Program-made: the position numbers and the translations under genes
Shown: one piece after another, positions 45,624 through 53,783 of the stretch
Layout of the letters: each line of letters begins with the position of its first letter
How positions within the stretch are numbered: position 1 is the stretch's first letter
The notes under the pieces: model-generated
The model's database searches: none
Told to the model about the DNA's origin: nothing
Seen by the model: the letters and a program-made list of their open reading frames with translations, nothing else
NCBI RefSeq assembly: GCF_000204925.1
Contig: NC_015435.1
Location: 1,505,160-1,569,159, forward strand
DNA: 64,000 nt
Source of the DNA: Metallosphaera cuprina Ar-4
Lineage (GTDB): Archaea > Thermoproteota > Thermoprotei_A > Sulfolobales > Sulfolobaceae
Reading direction: 5' to 3'

Positions 45624-46382
45624 TTGAACACTATAATACTTGAGCAAGAGAACGATATAGGTATTATTAAGTTGAACAGGCCGGACAAGTTGAACGCCAT
45701 CAACATGGAAATGGTATACGATATTGTCCAGGCTCTCTCAACTCTTAGGAACAGCGTAAAAGCTGTCATCATTACGGGTAACGGCAAGGCTTTCTCAGCT
45801 GGAGCCGACGTTAGGGAGATGATGAACATGCCCCTTGAGAGTGTAGTGAGAGAAGGTCATATGCCTCTATGGGATGCCATGAGGAGCTTCAGGAAACCGA
45901 TCATTGCGGCCCTTAATGGGACGACAGCTGGAGGAGGACTAGAGCTAGCCATGGCATGCGACCTAATAGTGAGCGCAGAGAGCGCCAGACTAGGCCAACC
46001 GGAGATAAACCTTGGGATAATACCCGGAGCGGGAGGCACTCAAAGACTGACAAGATCTGTGGGAAAATATCGAGCCATGGAACTCGTATTGACAGGAAAG
46101 CTCATCTCAGCCTGGGAAGCTTACAGAATGGGGTTAGTGACAAAGGTAGTTCCAGACGAGGCTCTCATGAGCGAAGTTAAAAGAATGGCTAAGGAGATAG
46201 CCCACAAGTCTGGATTTTCCGTCGAATTGGGAAAGGAGGCTGTTAACAAAGCCCTTGAGACTACACTACAACAGGGCCTGGACCTTGAGAGGAGAAACTT
46301 CTACATGGCGCTGGTCTCAGATGACGGTAAGGAGGGAATGAAAGCCTTCATAGAGAAAAGGAAACCGGTTTGGAAATCCTAA
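45624..46382 (+). CDS. Enoyl-CoA hydratase (classical crotonase)
   Basis: A 252-residue crotonase with the usual catalytic glutamate in 'LGQPEINLGIIPGAGGTQRL', oxyanion-hole residues in 'ITGNGKAFSAGADV' and 'LNGTTAGGGLELAMACDLIV', and the C-terminal 'AFIEKRKPVW'. The start is TTG, three bases after the stop of the PaaG-like gene, with a GGGGTGA Shine-Dalgarno before it. Together with the PaaG-like enzyme it would supply isomerisation and hydration steps before the HCDH and thiolase. Confidence 0.92.
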   Translation: MNTIILEQENDIGIIKLNRPDKLNAINMEMVYDIVQALSTLRNSVKAVIITGNGKAFSAGADVREMMNMPLESVVREGHMPLWDAMRSFRKPIIAALNGTTAGGGLELAMACDLIVSAESARLGQPEINLGIIPGAGGTQRLTRSVGKYRAMELVLTGKLISAWEAYRMGLVTKVVPDEALMSEVKRMAKEIAHKSGFSVELGKEAVNKALETTLQQGLDLERRNFYMALVSDDGKEGMKAFIEKRKPVWKS

Positions 46383-46442
46383 AAGTATAATTTCTATAAA
46401 TACCTAAATGGAGGATCTAGGATTTAATTGTTATAAAGAACA

Positions 46443-46470
46443 TTTATATATTTAGTCTATATATTATATT
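46443..46470 (+). promoter_or_regulatory. Promoter of the di-iron protein
   Basis: Two overlapping TATA-like runs (TATATATTTAG at 46445-46455 and TATATATTA at 46459-46467) before the ATG at 46482, with a GAGG Shine-Dalgarno at 46474-46477. The strong box suits a highly expressed gene. Confidence 0.5.
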
Positions 46471-46481
46471 AACGAGGTTGC

Positions 46482-47489
46482 ATGTCTGACATTGATTATT
46501 TACAAGACCCACTCTATCCAACTCCTAACGTATATCCACCCAAGTGGAGTTTTGATAATGAGAGGGCGTGGCAACTGTACAGGAGGGCGAAGAGGGAGCA
46601 GTGGGACGAGGAGGACATAGATTGGAACAAGATTAAGGAGATTGCCTCAGGTTTGGATAGGAAGCAGAGGCTGGCCATCGCCTACTGGTGGTCTCTACTC
46701 TCCAACTTCGATAACGCCACTCCCGTTTTCGCTTACGCCGTAATAAAAGGGTTCGAGCATCACTTAGACACGGCAGTGAGAGGAATCCTAACCACGATTA
46801 CCTACGACGAGAACAGGCATAATATGGTGTGCGGACTTTCGATAGATTCTATGATGAGGGGCTTCCCGTTTCAGTTTAAGCCAATGGATGACCTTGAGAG
46901 GAAAGCCATGCTTAATGTTGAGTGGACGTGGTACAACGGGGCGAGGTATTGGAGAGCGTATTTGGAGGCATATAGTAAGTACACCTTGGACGTGCTTTTC
47001 ACCTCCTTCATGATGGGTGAGGCCGCAGCGACGACGGTCTTCACCACCATGTCTAAGGGATCTAAGATTGAGGAGATGAGGAAGGCCTTCAGGAACACAG
47101 CGGTGGATGAGACTAGACACTACGCTTTCACCCACTTAATAATGACTGACGGGGCGTCGAGGATGACGGACGAGCAGAGGAAGCTTGTGACCAAACAGGT
47201 GAGGGCTGGGTTCGTCTTCCTCTCCCTAATAACCTACAAACCCCCTAAGGAGTTCTGGAGGTTACCTCCTTGGTTTGAGGAAGTCAACGAGAGGATGGAG
47301 GACTTAGCTAGAGGGGCCGGGTTTTACATACCTGAGCTCAAGGAGAAGGAGGAGGCCTGGAGGACGGCCTTAGTCAGGGTGGGAGCCACGCTAGCTAGGT
47401 ACGGGGTGAAGATACCTGCAATACCGGAGTTAGGGATCACAGGGGAGGAGATTGAGGTATCCGAAGAGGAGTTCATTCCTATCTTTTAA
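46482..47489 (+). CDS. R2-like ferritin-fold di-iron protein
   Basis: A 335-residue all-helical protein with six candidate iron ligands in ribonucleotide-reductase R2/R2-like order: D77, E110-x2-H113 (TYDENRH), E180 (MGEAAATT) and E210-x2-H213 (VDETRH). It lacks a clear radical Tyr partner, so it is not assigned to nucleotide reduction. It is probably an oxygenase, oxidase or desaturase acting on a CoA-linked or free substrate of the surrounding pathway. Codon use is richer in G/C than its neighbours (AGG, GAG, GCC, GGG frequent), which suggests high expression or later acquisition. It follows the crotonase genes with its own promoter. Confidence 0.8.
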   Translation: MSDIDYLQDPLYPTPNVYPPKWSFDNERAWQLYRRAKREQWDEEDIDWNKIKEIASGLDRKQRLAIAYWWSLLSNFDNATPVFAYAVIKGFEHHLDTAVRGILTTITYDENRHNMVCGLSIDSMMRGFPFQFKPMDDLERKAMLNVEWTWYNGARYWRAYLEAYSKYTLDVLFTSFMMGEAAATTVFTTMSKGSKIEEMRKAFRNTAVDETRHYAFTHLIMTDGASRMTDEQRKLVTKQVRAGFVFLSLITYKPPKEFWRLPPWFEEVNERMEDLARGAGFYIPELKEKEEAWRTALVRVGATLARYGVKIPAIPELGITGEEIEVSEEEFIPIF

Positions 47490-47496
47490 CGCTATG

Positions 47497-48303
47497 TCAA
47501 GAGTAATCGCTTAACTTCCTCTTCGCTATCTTATAATGAACCTGATCAACTAGCTGATCTCTTAACCTGATGGCACCCTTCCCTTCCTTTAACGCCTTCT
47601 CATAACTCTCCACAATCTCCCTATAAAACTTCATCTCATCCTCAGTTAAAGAAAATACCTCATTGGCTATCAAGACCTGAGATGGGTGAATTACCTGTTT
47701 CCCAGCGAATCCTAAAGATTTCGCATATTCCGCCTCTCTTCTAAAGCCGTCTTGATTCTTTAGGTCGAAGTACACCTTATCTATAGGATCCACGTCATAA
47801 GCCCTCGCGGTCATAACTAACCTCGTCATTAGGTAGACGTTCCCCTCGTATCCACTTATTTTACCCTCCGAGTGGAGAGCTAGATCGGCAGCTCCATAAG
47901 ATATAGCTTCGACACCTTCAGATCTGACCAAGTCCTCCATCTCAACTACTCCTCTCGGGGTCTCCACTATGGGTTCCACCTTTTTACCTGTTGCCTTATA
48001 AATGAAGTCTAGTCTTCCCTCTGCCTTTGGTACCAAGATGAGGTTAACATCTATCTCAGACAGTAAGAGAAGGTCCTTAATACCGTCTTTTATCGTAACC
48101 TGGTTTATCCTAACGCATAGTTCCTTACCTTTCCAAGAATACGTAGAGAGTGAGTTCCTTAGGTTTTCCCTAGCTTTCTCCTTATCCTCCAAAGGTACCG
48201 AGTCCTCTAAGTCAAAGACTATAGAGTCTGCAGGTATTTCAACGCTCTTTTCTATCATTCTCTTATTAACGCTAGGAACATACAATTGAGAGCGTCTTTT
48301 CAT
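47497..48303 (-). CDS. CitE/HpcH-type acyl-CoA lyase
   Basis: A 268-residue protein of the citrate lyase beta/malyl-CoA lyase family. The start 'RSQLYVPSVNKRMIEKS' and 'DSIVFDLEDSVP' are diagnostic; E and D metal ligands in 'VEPIVETPRGVVEMEDLV' and 'ISYGAADLALHSEG' are also present. Members cleave citramalyl-, malyl- or 3-hydroxyacyl-CoA to give acetyl-CoA and an oxo acid. It converges on the di-iron gene, seven bases from its stop. It could be a terminal C-C cleaving step of the cluster, or act in itaconate/citramalate metabolism. Confidence 0.88.
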   Translation of the reverse strand: MKRRSQLYVPSVNKRMIEKSVEIPADSIVFDLEDSVPLEDKEKARENLRNSLSTYSWKGKELCVRINQVTIKDGIKDLLLLSEIDVNLILVPKAEGRLDFIYKATGKKVEPIVETPRGVVEMEDLVRSEGVEAISYGAADLALHSEGKISGYEGNVYLMTRLVMTARAYDVDPIDKVYFDLKNQDGFRREAEYAKSLGFAGKQVIHPSQVLIANEVFSLTEDEMKFYREIVESYEKALKEGKGAIRLRDQLVDQVHYKIAKRKLSDYS

Positions 48304-48382
48304 AATACTTAATAATTAATCTAATTTAATAATTTCTCCTATATATCCGATACCTGGGAAAAAGGATAACATACGGAAAAAT

Positions 48383-48391
48383 AATTTAAAA
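48383..48391 (+). promoter_or_regulatory. TATA box of small anchored protein
   Basis: AATTTAAAA about 26 nt before the ATG at 48413; leaderless spacing. Confidence 0.5.
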
Positions 48392-48412
48392 TCGTCGAAT
48401 ATAAGACCGAAC

Positions 48413-48919
48413 ATGAAATTTAAGATATTTATCTTGATTGCCTTGACGTTGGCTATAGTTTCAATAATCCTTATGATCTCCACAGTTATGCAAGGACAGA
48501 GTTCAGTTTACATACCTACCTCCTCGTTAGATAATCACCTCGGGGGGGATTGGACAGTCGTAGCTCAAGCTAAAGTTTACAACTACAATGGATTGTCTCC
48601 CATTCTTAAGACATTAGCTAGTCACGCACAGGCCTTTTACTACTCCTCTTATAGGAGTTCGGATTCTAACCTTTCAGTGTTCCTTTTCAAGTATGATAGC
48701 GATAATCTATCCAATATAGTCACGACTATTATGGGAATATATAAAGATCTTGATTTTAATGTAACTAAGCTAAATAACACTGGATTTTACGTTTCCTCAA
48801 ACGATACCGTATCTCTTTACTCTACCTACAAGGACTACATCATTGTTATTTACATCTCTGGAAACCAATCGAAAGAATCGATTGAGATACTTAGTTTACA
48901 GGAAAGAACTCTAGGTTGA
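48413..48919 (+). CDS. Small membrane-anchored extracellular protein of unknown function
   Basis: A 168-residue protein with one N-terminal membrane anchor (residues 4-27), then a Ser/Tyr/Asn-rich domain with four or more N-glycosylation sequons. No metal motif or catalytic pattern is visible. It probably sits outside the cell facing the S-layer. It converges on the SRPBCC-TusA gene, overlapping by nine bases. I do not recognise its family. Confidence 0.65.
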   Translation: MKFKIFILIALTLAIVSIILMISTVMQGQSSVYIPTSSLDNHLGGDWTVVAQAKVYNYNGLSPILKTLASHAQAFYYSSYRSSDSNLSVFLFKYDSDNLSNIVTTIMGIYKDLDFNVTKLNNTGFYVSSNDTVSLYSTYKDYIIVIYISGNQSKESIEILSLQERTLG

Positions 48920-49882
48920 TTTAAGATAGAACACGTGGCCTAGGCCCTTTATCTTACCCAGCTTCGCCCTCGCCTCCTCGTTAAAGAGTCTCTGACCGTT
49001 CATATCTAACATGAGACCTAGAATCTTTTCGTCGCTTACTAAGCCCACAGCTAACCACTTTCCACCTATCGAGGCGGATGAGACGCAAGTTAAACCTTCG
49101 AATCTAAAGTGATCTTCTCTGAGTTCCTCTATTGGAACTTGTTTAACAATTCTATCAAACTTTGAGTATAAGAAGGCTATAAACCCTATATCTTTGATAA
49201 GTTGTGGAATTAACTCCCATTTTGTTAAGCCTAATTCGTACATTTCATCAATACTAGGATCTCCTAGCTTAAGCATAACGAACGAAACGTAGTCACCCAT
49301 GTTGTATATCTCATACCTACATTTCATTAGCCTAGCCACTTCAGGTAAAGTTATGTTCACAGCTGCAGGATGATCTACTAGGATCTCGAGTTCCTCTCCT
49401 GGTCTCATCTTGGATAACTCCTTCTTTGCAGCTATCTCTGGAACTGGACACTCCTCACCTCTCACATCTAAAACTCTCCTAACTAAAGGTTTCATCATGA
49501 AGACAAGTGAGGATATGTCCGTGTTCTCCTTTTCAGATTTATTACAGATCGACTCAGCGTACTCCTTGAGATTCCTAGTTATTCCCTCCTCTAAACTTGA
49601 TCTTATCAACTCATTAGAGGACTCGACGTTTACGTTCACTTCTAGGGTTTCGTGATCGTTAAACACCAAGCTTACTCTGAACTTACCGGTCTCCTCCAAA
49701 ATGTGGATTCCACCCTTTCCAGTCTTAATTAGAACCGGAAAAGATATCTTACCTAGCCTAAGTTTAGCTGAATAGCCCCAGTTCAGTCTCCTCACGTCAG
49801 ACAGCATGTATAGCCTCTTATATCTCTCGACGTTGAGTAACTCTTGATAGTTCTTTGCCCTCAAAGTAACTGAAATTCCCAC
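48911..49882 (-). CDS. SRPBCC-TusA-unknown three-domain fusion
   Basis: A 323-residue protein. Residues 1 to about 120 look like a helix-grip (SRPBCC-like) domain with a long final helix. Residues about 136-212 are a TusA sulfur-carrier domain with the active C145 in 'RGEECPVPE' and 'LVDHPAAVNITLPE'. Residues about 215-323 form a further alpha/beta domain with 'FEGLTCVSSASIGGKWLAVG' that I cannot assign. The start is a GTG. It shares the TusA/helix-grip pairing with the 222-residue protein at 13759-14427 but in the opposite order. A role in sulfur transfer linked to a bound lipid or other hydrophobic ligand is possible. Confidence 0.75.
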   Translation of the reverse strand: MGISVTLRAKNYQELLNVERYKRLYMLSDVRRLNWGYSAKLRLGKISFPVLIKTGKGGIHILEETGKFRVSLVFNDHETLEVNVNVESSNELIRSSLEEGITRNLKEYAESICNKSEKENTDISSLVFMMKPLVRRVLDVRGEECPVPEIAAKKELSKMRPGEELEILVDHPAAVNITLPEVARLMKCRYEIYNMGDYVSFVMLKLGDPSIDEMYELGLTKWELIPQLIKDIGFIAFLYSKFDRIVKQVPIEELREDHFRFEGLTCVSSASIGGKWLAVGLVSDEKILGLMLDMNGQRLFNEEARAKLGKIKGLGHVFYLKST

Positions 49883-50008
49883 ATGATTAATTAGTTTATC
49901 GCATATATAAGTATTTTTTATGATGTTTGTAGGTCAGTTAGAGTAATGAAATTAACAGATAATTAAACGGTTGAACAAATTTTCATTTGATTCGTTGTAT
50001 GCAAAAGA

Positions 50009-50016
50009 TTTATAAA
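50009..50016 (+). promoter_or_regulatory. TATA box of the DsrE/SaoD-like operon
   Basis: TTTATAAA, about 32 nt before the ATG at 50045; it puts transcription start near 50039, so the TTG at 50036 is unlikely to be the start codon. Confidence 0.5.
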
Positions 50017-50044
50017 TTAACAAAGCGGTTACAAATTGATTAAA

Positions 50045-50389
50045 ATGGTAAAAACTGACTCTTGTGGATGCGTGGTTCAGAGGAAATATGCCTCAGACTA
50101 TCTCGCAAGACGCCTGTACGCATTAAACGAGAAGGGATTCAGCTTAGTTAAGAGAGTGGAAATAGGAGATGGGAGATGGTTTGAAGTCTACAAGAGAGGG
50201 AACGATTACAGATACAAATCTTCTGAATGTCCGTTGGTTGTCATTACCTTGGAGGCGCTCCTTGAAGCCAAGGAAGATGGTACATTAAACAAATCTAATT
50301 GGAGAGAAGTACTAAGGGGAGTTAAGGGATTGCAGATTAACGAAGTCATAGAGAGGATCGGAAGCTCATTAAGCGAGGTGTTATCATGA
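50045..50389 (+). CDS. Unknown protein linked to DsrE/SaoD-like protein
   Basis: About 114 residues. The N-terminus contains two cysteines, 'KTDSCGCVVQRKYAS', and a third follows in 'SSECPLVV'; the rest is alpha/beta with no known motif. It overlaps the next gene by four bases (ATGA), which indicates translational coupling and probable shared function. The Cys-x-Cys and coupling suggest a sulfur- or metal-related partner. Family not recognised. Confidence 0.6.
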   Translation: MVKTDSCGCVVQRKYASDYLARRLYALNEKGFSLVKRVEIGDGRWFEVYKRGNDYRYKSSECPLVVITLEALLEAKEDGTLNKSNWREVLRGVKGLQINEVIERIGSSLSEVLS

Positions 50390-50715
50390 AGAGAGTAGCT
50401 TACATTGTCGAATCTAATTTAGGTTCCTACATTTTAGGCCAGATGATAGTTCCCCAAATGGAGGAGAAGAGGCATGGAGTTGAAGTGGTTGGAATGTTCT
50501 TCATCCATGATAACGTCTACATTCCCATGAAAGATAATCCTCTAGGACAAAGATTAGACAAGCTATCTGAGTCAGGACTGTACCTTCAAGCTTGCGATCA
50601 ATGCGTTTATATGAGGAACCTAGCTGATAAACTAGTGAGTAGCTGTAAGATAGGATGTTTCCCCGACTTTTATAAGGCAATAACAGACAAAGTGGACCTA
50701 GTTATAACTATTTAA
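50386..50715 (+). CDS. DsrE-fold sulfur-relay protein (SaoD-like)
   Basis: A 109-residue DsrE/DsrF-like protein. The pattern 'KRVAYIVESNLGSYILGQMI' at the start, 'GVEVVGMFFIHDNVYIP', 'LYLQACDQCVYMRNLA' and 'CKIGCFPDFYKAI' resembles a DsrE subgroup that I recall as SaoD; I am less sure of this name. Four cysteines (C70, C73, C87, C91) are well placed to carry persulfide or bind metal. A GAGGTG Shine-Dalgarno lies within the preceding gene. It may accept sulfur from TusA-type carriers. Confidence 0.7.
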   Translation: MKRVAYIVESNLGSYILGQMIVPQMEEKRHGVEVVGMFFIHDNVYIPMKDNPLGQRLDKLSESGLYLQACDQCVYMRNLADKLVSSCKIGCFPDFYKAITDKVDLVITI

Positions 50716-50796
50716 CAAAAATTAAACAAAAGATAGAAACTAGTTATAAATACGTTATTTTTAAAAAGGTTCAAGATTCATGTTAAATGATATGAT

Positions 50797-51996
50797 ATGA
50801 ACTACAAATTTTTACTAATAATAGGCATCATTGTTATTTTACTTGTCGGCATTGGTGCGGCTTACATAATGCTAAGGAGCAGTTCCCCATCTACTACTAC
50901 GACTACTACGACCACCACGACTAGTACAAATAGTACAAGCACTAGCACTACGACCAATAACAATTTCTATTTCCTAGCTTTCACACAGAAAGGGATAGCT
51001 CAAGTTCTCAATCCGTTTAGTTCATCGCAAAGCTTCCTTGGGTTCCAAAGGTTGGTAAATATCTCAACTAGCGTACCTACCCAGGTCTACTACTGGGAGG
51101 AAGTTCCTTTAGGTGTTAGTCTAAAATACGTTTTTATGCCACTAAATAACGGCACCGTTTACGTGGTGAATACTACAAACTTTAAAGTCGTTAAAACGTT
51201 TGAAGTGGGTAAGTCGGTTGGCTTCATAGGAGTTTCGATCTCACCTAACGGTGAATACGCTGCCATAGCTGATGGACCTTCTGGAGTTGTTGAAGTTATA
51301 AACGTTCAGAGTCTTCAGACAGTGTGGAGTAAGGACTTCGTATCTAGCGTAGGTAAGACATACTATCCTTGTGATGTGAGATGGACCCCTGATGGAACCG
51401 AACTTCTTATCCCAATGAGGTTCAACAACAGTATAGATATCATTAGTGCGGCTAATGGATCCTTAATTAACGTTAAACCAACTTCTTTAGGATCACAACC
51501 TTACATGTTAAGTCCGAACGACCAAGGCACAATGGTAGCCGTGGAGTTTGTAGGCAACAATTCGGTCGGATTTTACTCACTACCTAACCTTCAACTAATG
51601 GGAATGGTTCAAATGCCAAGCGGATTGGTCCCTCAACGTGGAGTCTTCACGCCCGACGGGAAATATTACTTAGAGGCCCCTAGCAATAACAACACTGTGG
51701 TGGTTATCTCCACCTCCAACTTCCAGGTCGTAAAGGAAATCAGTTTACCTGAGATCTCCCCTGCTGGATTAGCTGACATCGAGATTACACCTGGAGGAAG
51801 CTACGCCTACGTCGTGATGCACGGGAGCGTTAGTACAGGCGGGATGATAGCTCTCATCTCGTTATCTACCCTATCCCTCTCATACACTCTACCATTGACA
51901 ACTGCACCTTCTATCGTAATTCCTATAACCCAAAGTTTGGGGGCTTATTTGGTGAACAACGTTATGCTACCTCCTGTAACTGGCCTACATTGTTAA
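50797..51996 (+). CDS. Membrane-anchored surface beta-propeller protein
   Basis: A 399-residue protein. An N-terminal helix (residues 4-26) anchors it; then a Thr/Ser/Asn-rich linker (about 29-53) leads to a beta-propeller of YVTN/WD40-like repeats ('[20 protein letters not shown]', '[20 protein letters not shown]', '[20 protein letters not shown]', '[20 protein letters not shown]'). Many glycosylation sequons fit an outside location. Function unknown; similar propellers act in surface binding or electron-transfer complexes. It is directly upstream of the membrane-protein/DoxD-like genes (10 nt), so a role in the sulfur operon is likely. Confidence 0.8.
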   Translation: MNYKFLLIIGIIVILLVGIGAAYIMLRSSSPSTTTTTTTTTTSTNSTSTSTTTNNNFYFLAFTQKGIAQVLNPFSSSQSFLGFQRLVNISTSVPTQVYYWEEVPLGVSLKYVFMPLNNGTVYVVNTTNFKVVKTFEVGKSVGFIGVSISPNGEYAAIADGPSGVVEVINVQSLQTVWSKDFVSSVGKTYYPCDVRWTPDGTELLIPMRFNNSIDIISAANGSLINVKPTSLGSQPYMLSPNDQGTMVAVEFVGNNSVGFYSLPNLQLMGMVQMPSGLVPQRGVFTPDGKYYLEAPSNNNTVVVISTSNFQVVKEISLPEISPAGLADIEITPGGSYAYVVMHGSVSTGGMIALISLSTLSLSYTLPLTTAPSIVIPITQSLGAYLVNNVMLPPVTGLHC

Positions 51997-52006
51997 GTGA
52001 TACCTT

Positions 52007-52924
52007 ATGAAGCCAATTAACCCCTTTTTCTACATTTTCCTATTTTTTAACGCCACCGTTTTCATTCCGATAGTAGTTAATGGAATCAGGATCGTCTCTC
52101 TCTGGTACTCTCCCTTAGCTGACACGGGACAGATCTCCTTTATTGAGCCTTTTCTTGTTTTCGTTTTAGTTTATATATTTTTTTCAATTCTACTCGGTTT
52201 GCTGTTATATAAATCTAGGAAAGGTAGGTTCATCTTGATTCACGGTCCAATGAGATTGAGGTCTGTGCTCAAGGCAACCATGAAGGATGAGATCGGAAGG
52301 GCGATTGTCATAGCCTACGTACCAGCTTACTTCATTAGCTTTTTAATAGTTTCAGGTCTCCTTATGGTTCCTAACATAAACGTTAGTTCATATTTCTTAC
52401 AATTAACTACTATTTCATATCAAGGGGAGGGAATGCCTATGCTGGGACCATTAGTCCTAAATTATCCACTCCTAGTATTAGGCGTTATTAACGATGTAGC
52501 GCTTACTCTTTCGCTGATATTTTCTTACTACGTTATGTCCTTGATCTACGTCTCTAGTTCCACTTATAAGTGGATGGTTCCTAAATCGTTTAGGATGAGT
52601 GCTTTGAACACCTCGGCTGGCTTCCTGACTGCCTCAATACCTTCTATTGGCACAGTAGCTGGTATTTGCTGTTTAACTCCCACAGCTATCAACTCGCTGC
52701 TCTACTTGATCTCGGGCAGTTTTCCAACATTGACTAAAGGATTGACGTGGAAGTATGGAGCTTTCATTGCTGGAGCGTGGACCGGAGGAGTGCTTCAAGC
52801 CTTTCTGCTACTGTCCCCAACTTTAACAGGCATAGTCCTTCTTACGATCGGAATATGGCAGGTAACGGTAATATCCTCTAAACTTGTTAAGAGGGCGATG
52901 ACAGTTGAGACCCCTGAGAAGTGA
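52007..52924 (+). CDS. Multispanning membrane protein of unknown function
   Basis: A 305-residue protein with about seven or eight membrane helices. A '[20 protein letters not shown]' region and '[20 protein letters not shown]' with two adjacent cysteines in a helix are notable. No recognisable transporter signature. It overlaps the DoxD-like gene by 20 bases and is 10 nt after the propeller gene, so it belongs to the sulfur operon. It may be a quinone-interacting or substrate-translocating subunit. Confidence 0.75.
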   Translation: MKPINPFFYIFLFFNATVFIPIVVNGIRIVSLWYSPLADTGQISFIEPFLVFVLVYIFFSILLGLLLYKSRKGRFILIHGPMRLRSVLKATMKDEIGRAIVIAYVPAYFISFLIVSGLLMVPNINVSSYFLQLTTISYQGEGMPMLGPLVLNYPLLVLGVINDVALTLSLIFSYYVMSLIYVSSSTYKWMVPKSFRMSALNTSAGFLTASIPSIGTVAGICCLTPTAINSLLYLISGSFPTLTKGLTWKYGAFIAGAWTGGVLQAFLLLSPTLTGIVLLTIGIWQVTVISSKLVKRAMTVETPEK

Positions 52925-53444
52925 GCAAAATATAGAGAAATTAATCATTAGGCTCGCGGTAAGTTCGATATGGATTAACGCTGGTGTACTAAATAAACTA
53001 CTTAATCCGGGCTTCCTCAATCCAGGTTCCACATCGTTTATAGGTTTCACAGTACAGTATCTGGCGGAGGGTTCCCCTATCAGAGCCTTTCTCTACTACG
53101 CGGTTTTCCCTCACTTATACACTGTGGGTGTGCTCGTGATGATAGGTGAGATAAGCTTCGGAGTGCTTACGTTGCTGGGTTTGATGTCTAAACTGGCTTC
53201 AAGCGTGGCTTTCTACACTAATCTTATCTATTTTCTTTCGGCTTATTGGACCGGAGCGGACGAATATGGAATAAATCTCCTTCTTATGTTGCTGGACCTT
53301 TATATTTTGATTAAAGGAGCCGGAACCATTTCCATAGATTACCTCATCGAAAAGAGAATTAAGATCATAAGAAGCGGCAAACTTTGGTTCGCCCTAGGAT
53401 CTATAATTTACCTAGTTGTGGTCCTTTATCTCCTAATTTATTAA
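52905..53444 (+). CDS. DoxD-like membrane subunit without DoxA partner
   Basis: A 179-residue DoxD/DoxX-family protein with four membrane helices. It has '[19 protein letters not shown]' at the start, '[20 protein letters not shown]', and '[19 protein letters not shown]', which match the DoxD subunit of thiosulfate:quinone oxidoreductase. A second DoxD with its DoxA lies at 59848-60905. Here no DoxA follows; the partner may be the preceding membrane protein. Start: TTG after a GAGGG Shine-Dalgarno inside the previous gene. It may reduce quinone with thiosulfate or another sulfur compound. Confidence 0.75.
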   Translation: MRPLRSEQNIEKLIIRLAVSSIWINAGVLNKLLNPGFLNPGSTSFIGFTVQYLAEGSPIRAFLYYAVFPHLYTVGVLVMIGEISFGVLTLLGLMSKLASSVAFYTNLIYFLSAYWTGADEYGINLLLMLLDLYILIKGAGTISIDYLIEKRIKIIRSGKLWFALGSIIYLVVVLYLLIY

Positions 53445-53525
53445 ATTTTTAAGCTATTAAAAAAACAGTTTAAAAAAGAACATAACTTAAAAGAATGTAA
53501 GGATATAATGATAATTGGTGATATA

Positions 53526-53780
53526 ATGTCATCCGAACCCTTAAAGATCAGGGAACCAGATGAAAGAGTAGACGTCATAGGAGAGTCGTGTCCTGTGCCT
53601 GAGATGACGGCTAGCAAGAAACTTAAGAAGATGAAAGCGGGACAAGTGTTAGAGGTTTTAACAGACCATCAACCTGCCGTAGACGTAACTCTACCTTCCT
53701 TATGCAAAAACTTAGGCTATCCTTATATAGTAATTAAAGATGGAGACGTGTACAAATTTAGGATACAAAAGGTGGGGTAG
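53526..53780 (+). CDS. tusA: TusA sulfur-carrier protein
   Basis: An 84-residue single-domain TusA/SirA protein with the active cysteine in '[19 protein letters not shown]' and the strand '[19 protein letters not shown]'. That strand is nearly identical to the TusA part of the 222-residue fusion at 13759-14427. The start at 53526 follows a GGTG Shine-Dalgarno; an ATG at 53508 would add six residues. It is followed, three bases later, by the YeeE-type transporter gene. It probably accepts sulfane sulfur entering the cell. Confidence 0.9.
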   Translation: MSSEPLKIREPDERVDVIGESCPVPEMTASKKLKKMKAGQVLEVLTDHQPAVDVTLPSLCKNLGYPYIVIKDGDVYKFRIQKVG

Positions 53781-53783
53781 AAG

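Noticed and set aside
46482-47489. Ribonucleotide reductase beta subunit
   Set aside because: No alpha subunit is present, and the context is acyl-CoA catabolism; only the iron-ligand pattern is shared.
50881-50960. Threonine-codon run (ACT/ACG/ACC) as a DNA microsatellite or regulatory repeat
   Set aside because: It is in frame and encodes the linker of the surface propeller protein; such linkers are common in archaeal surface proteins.
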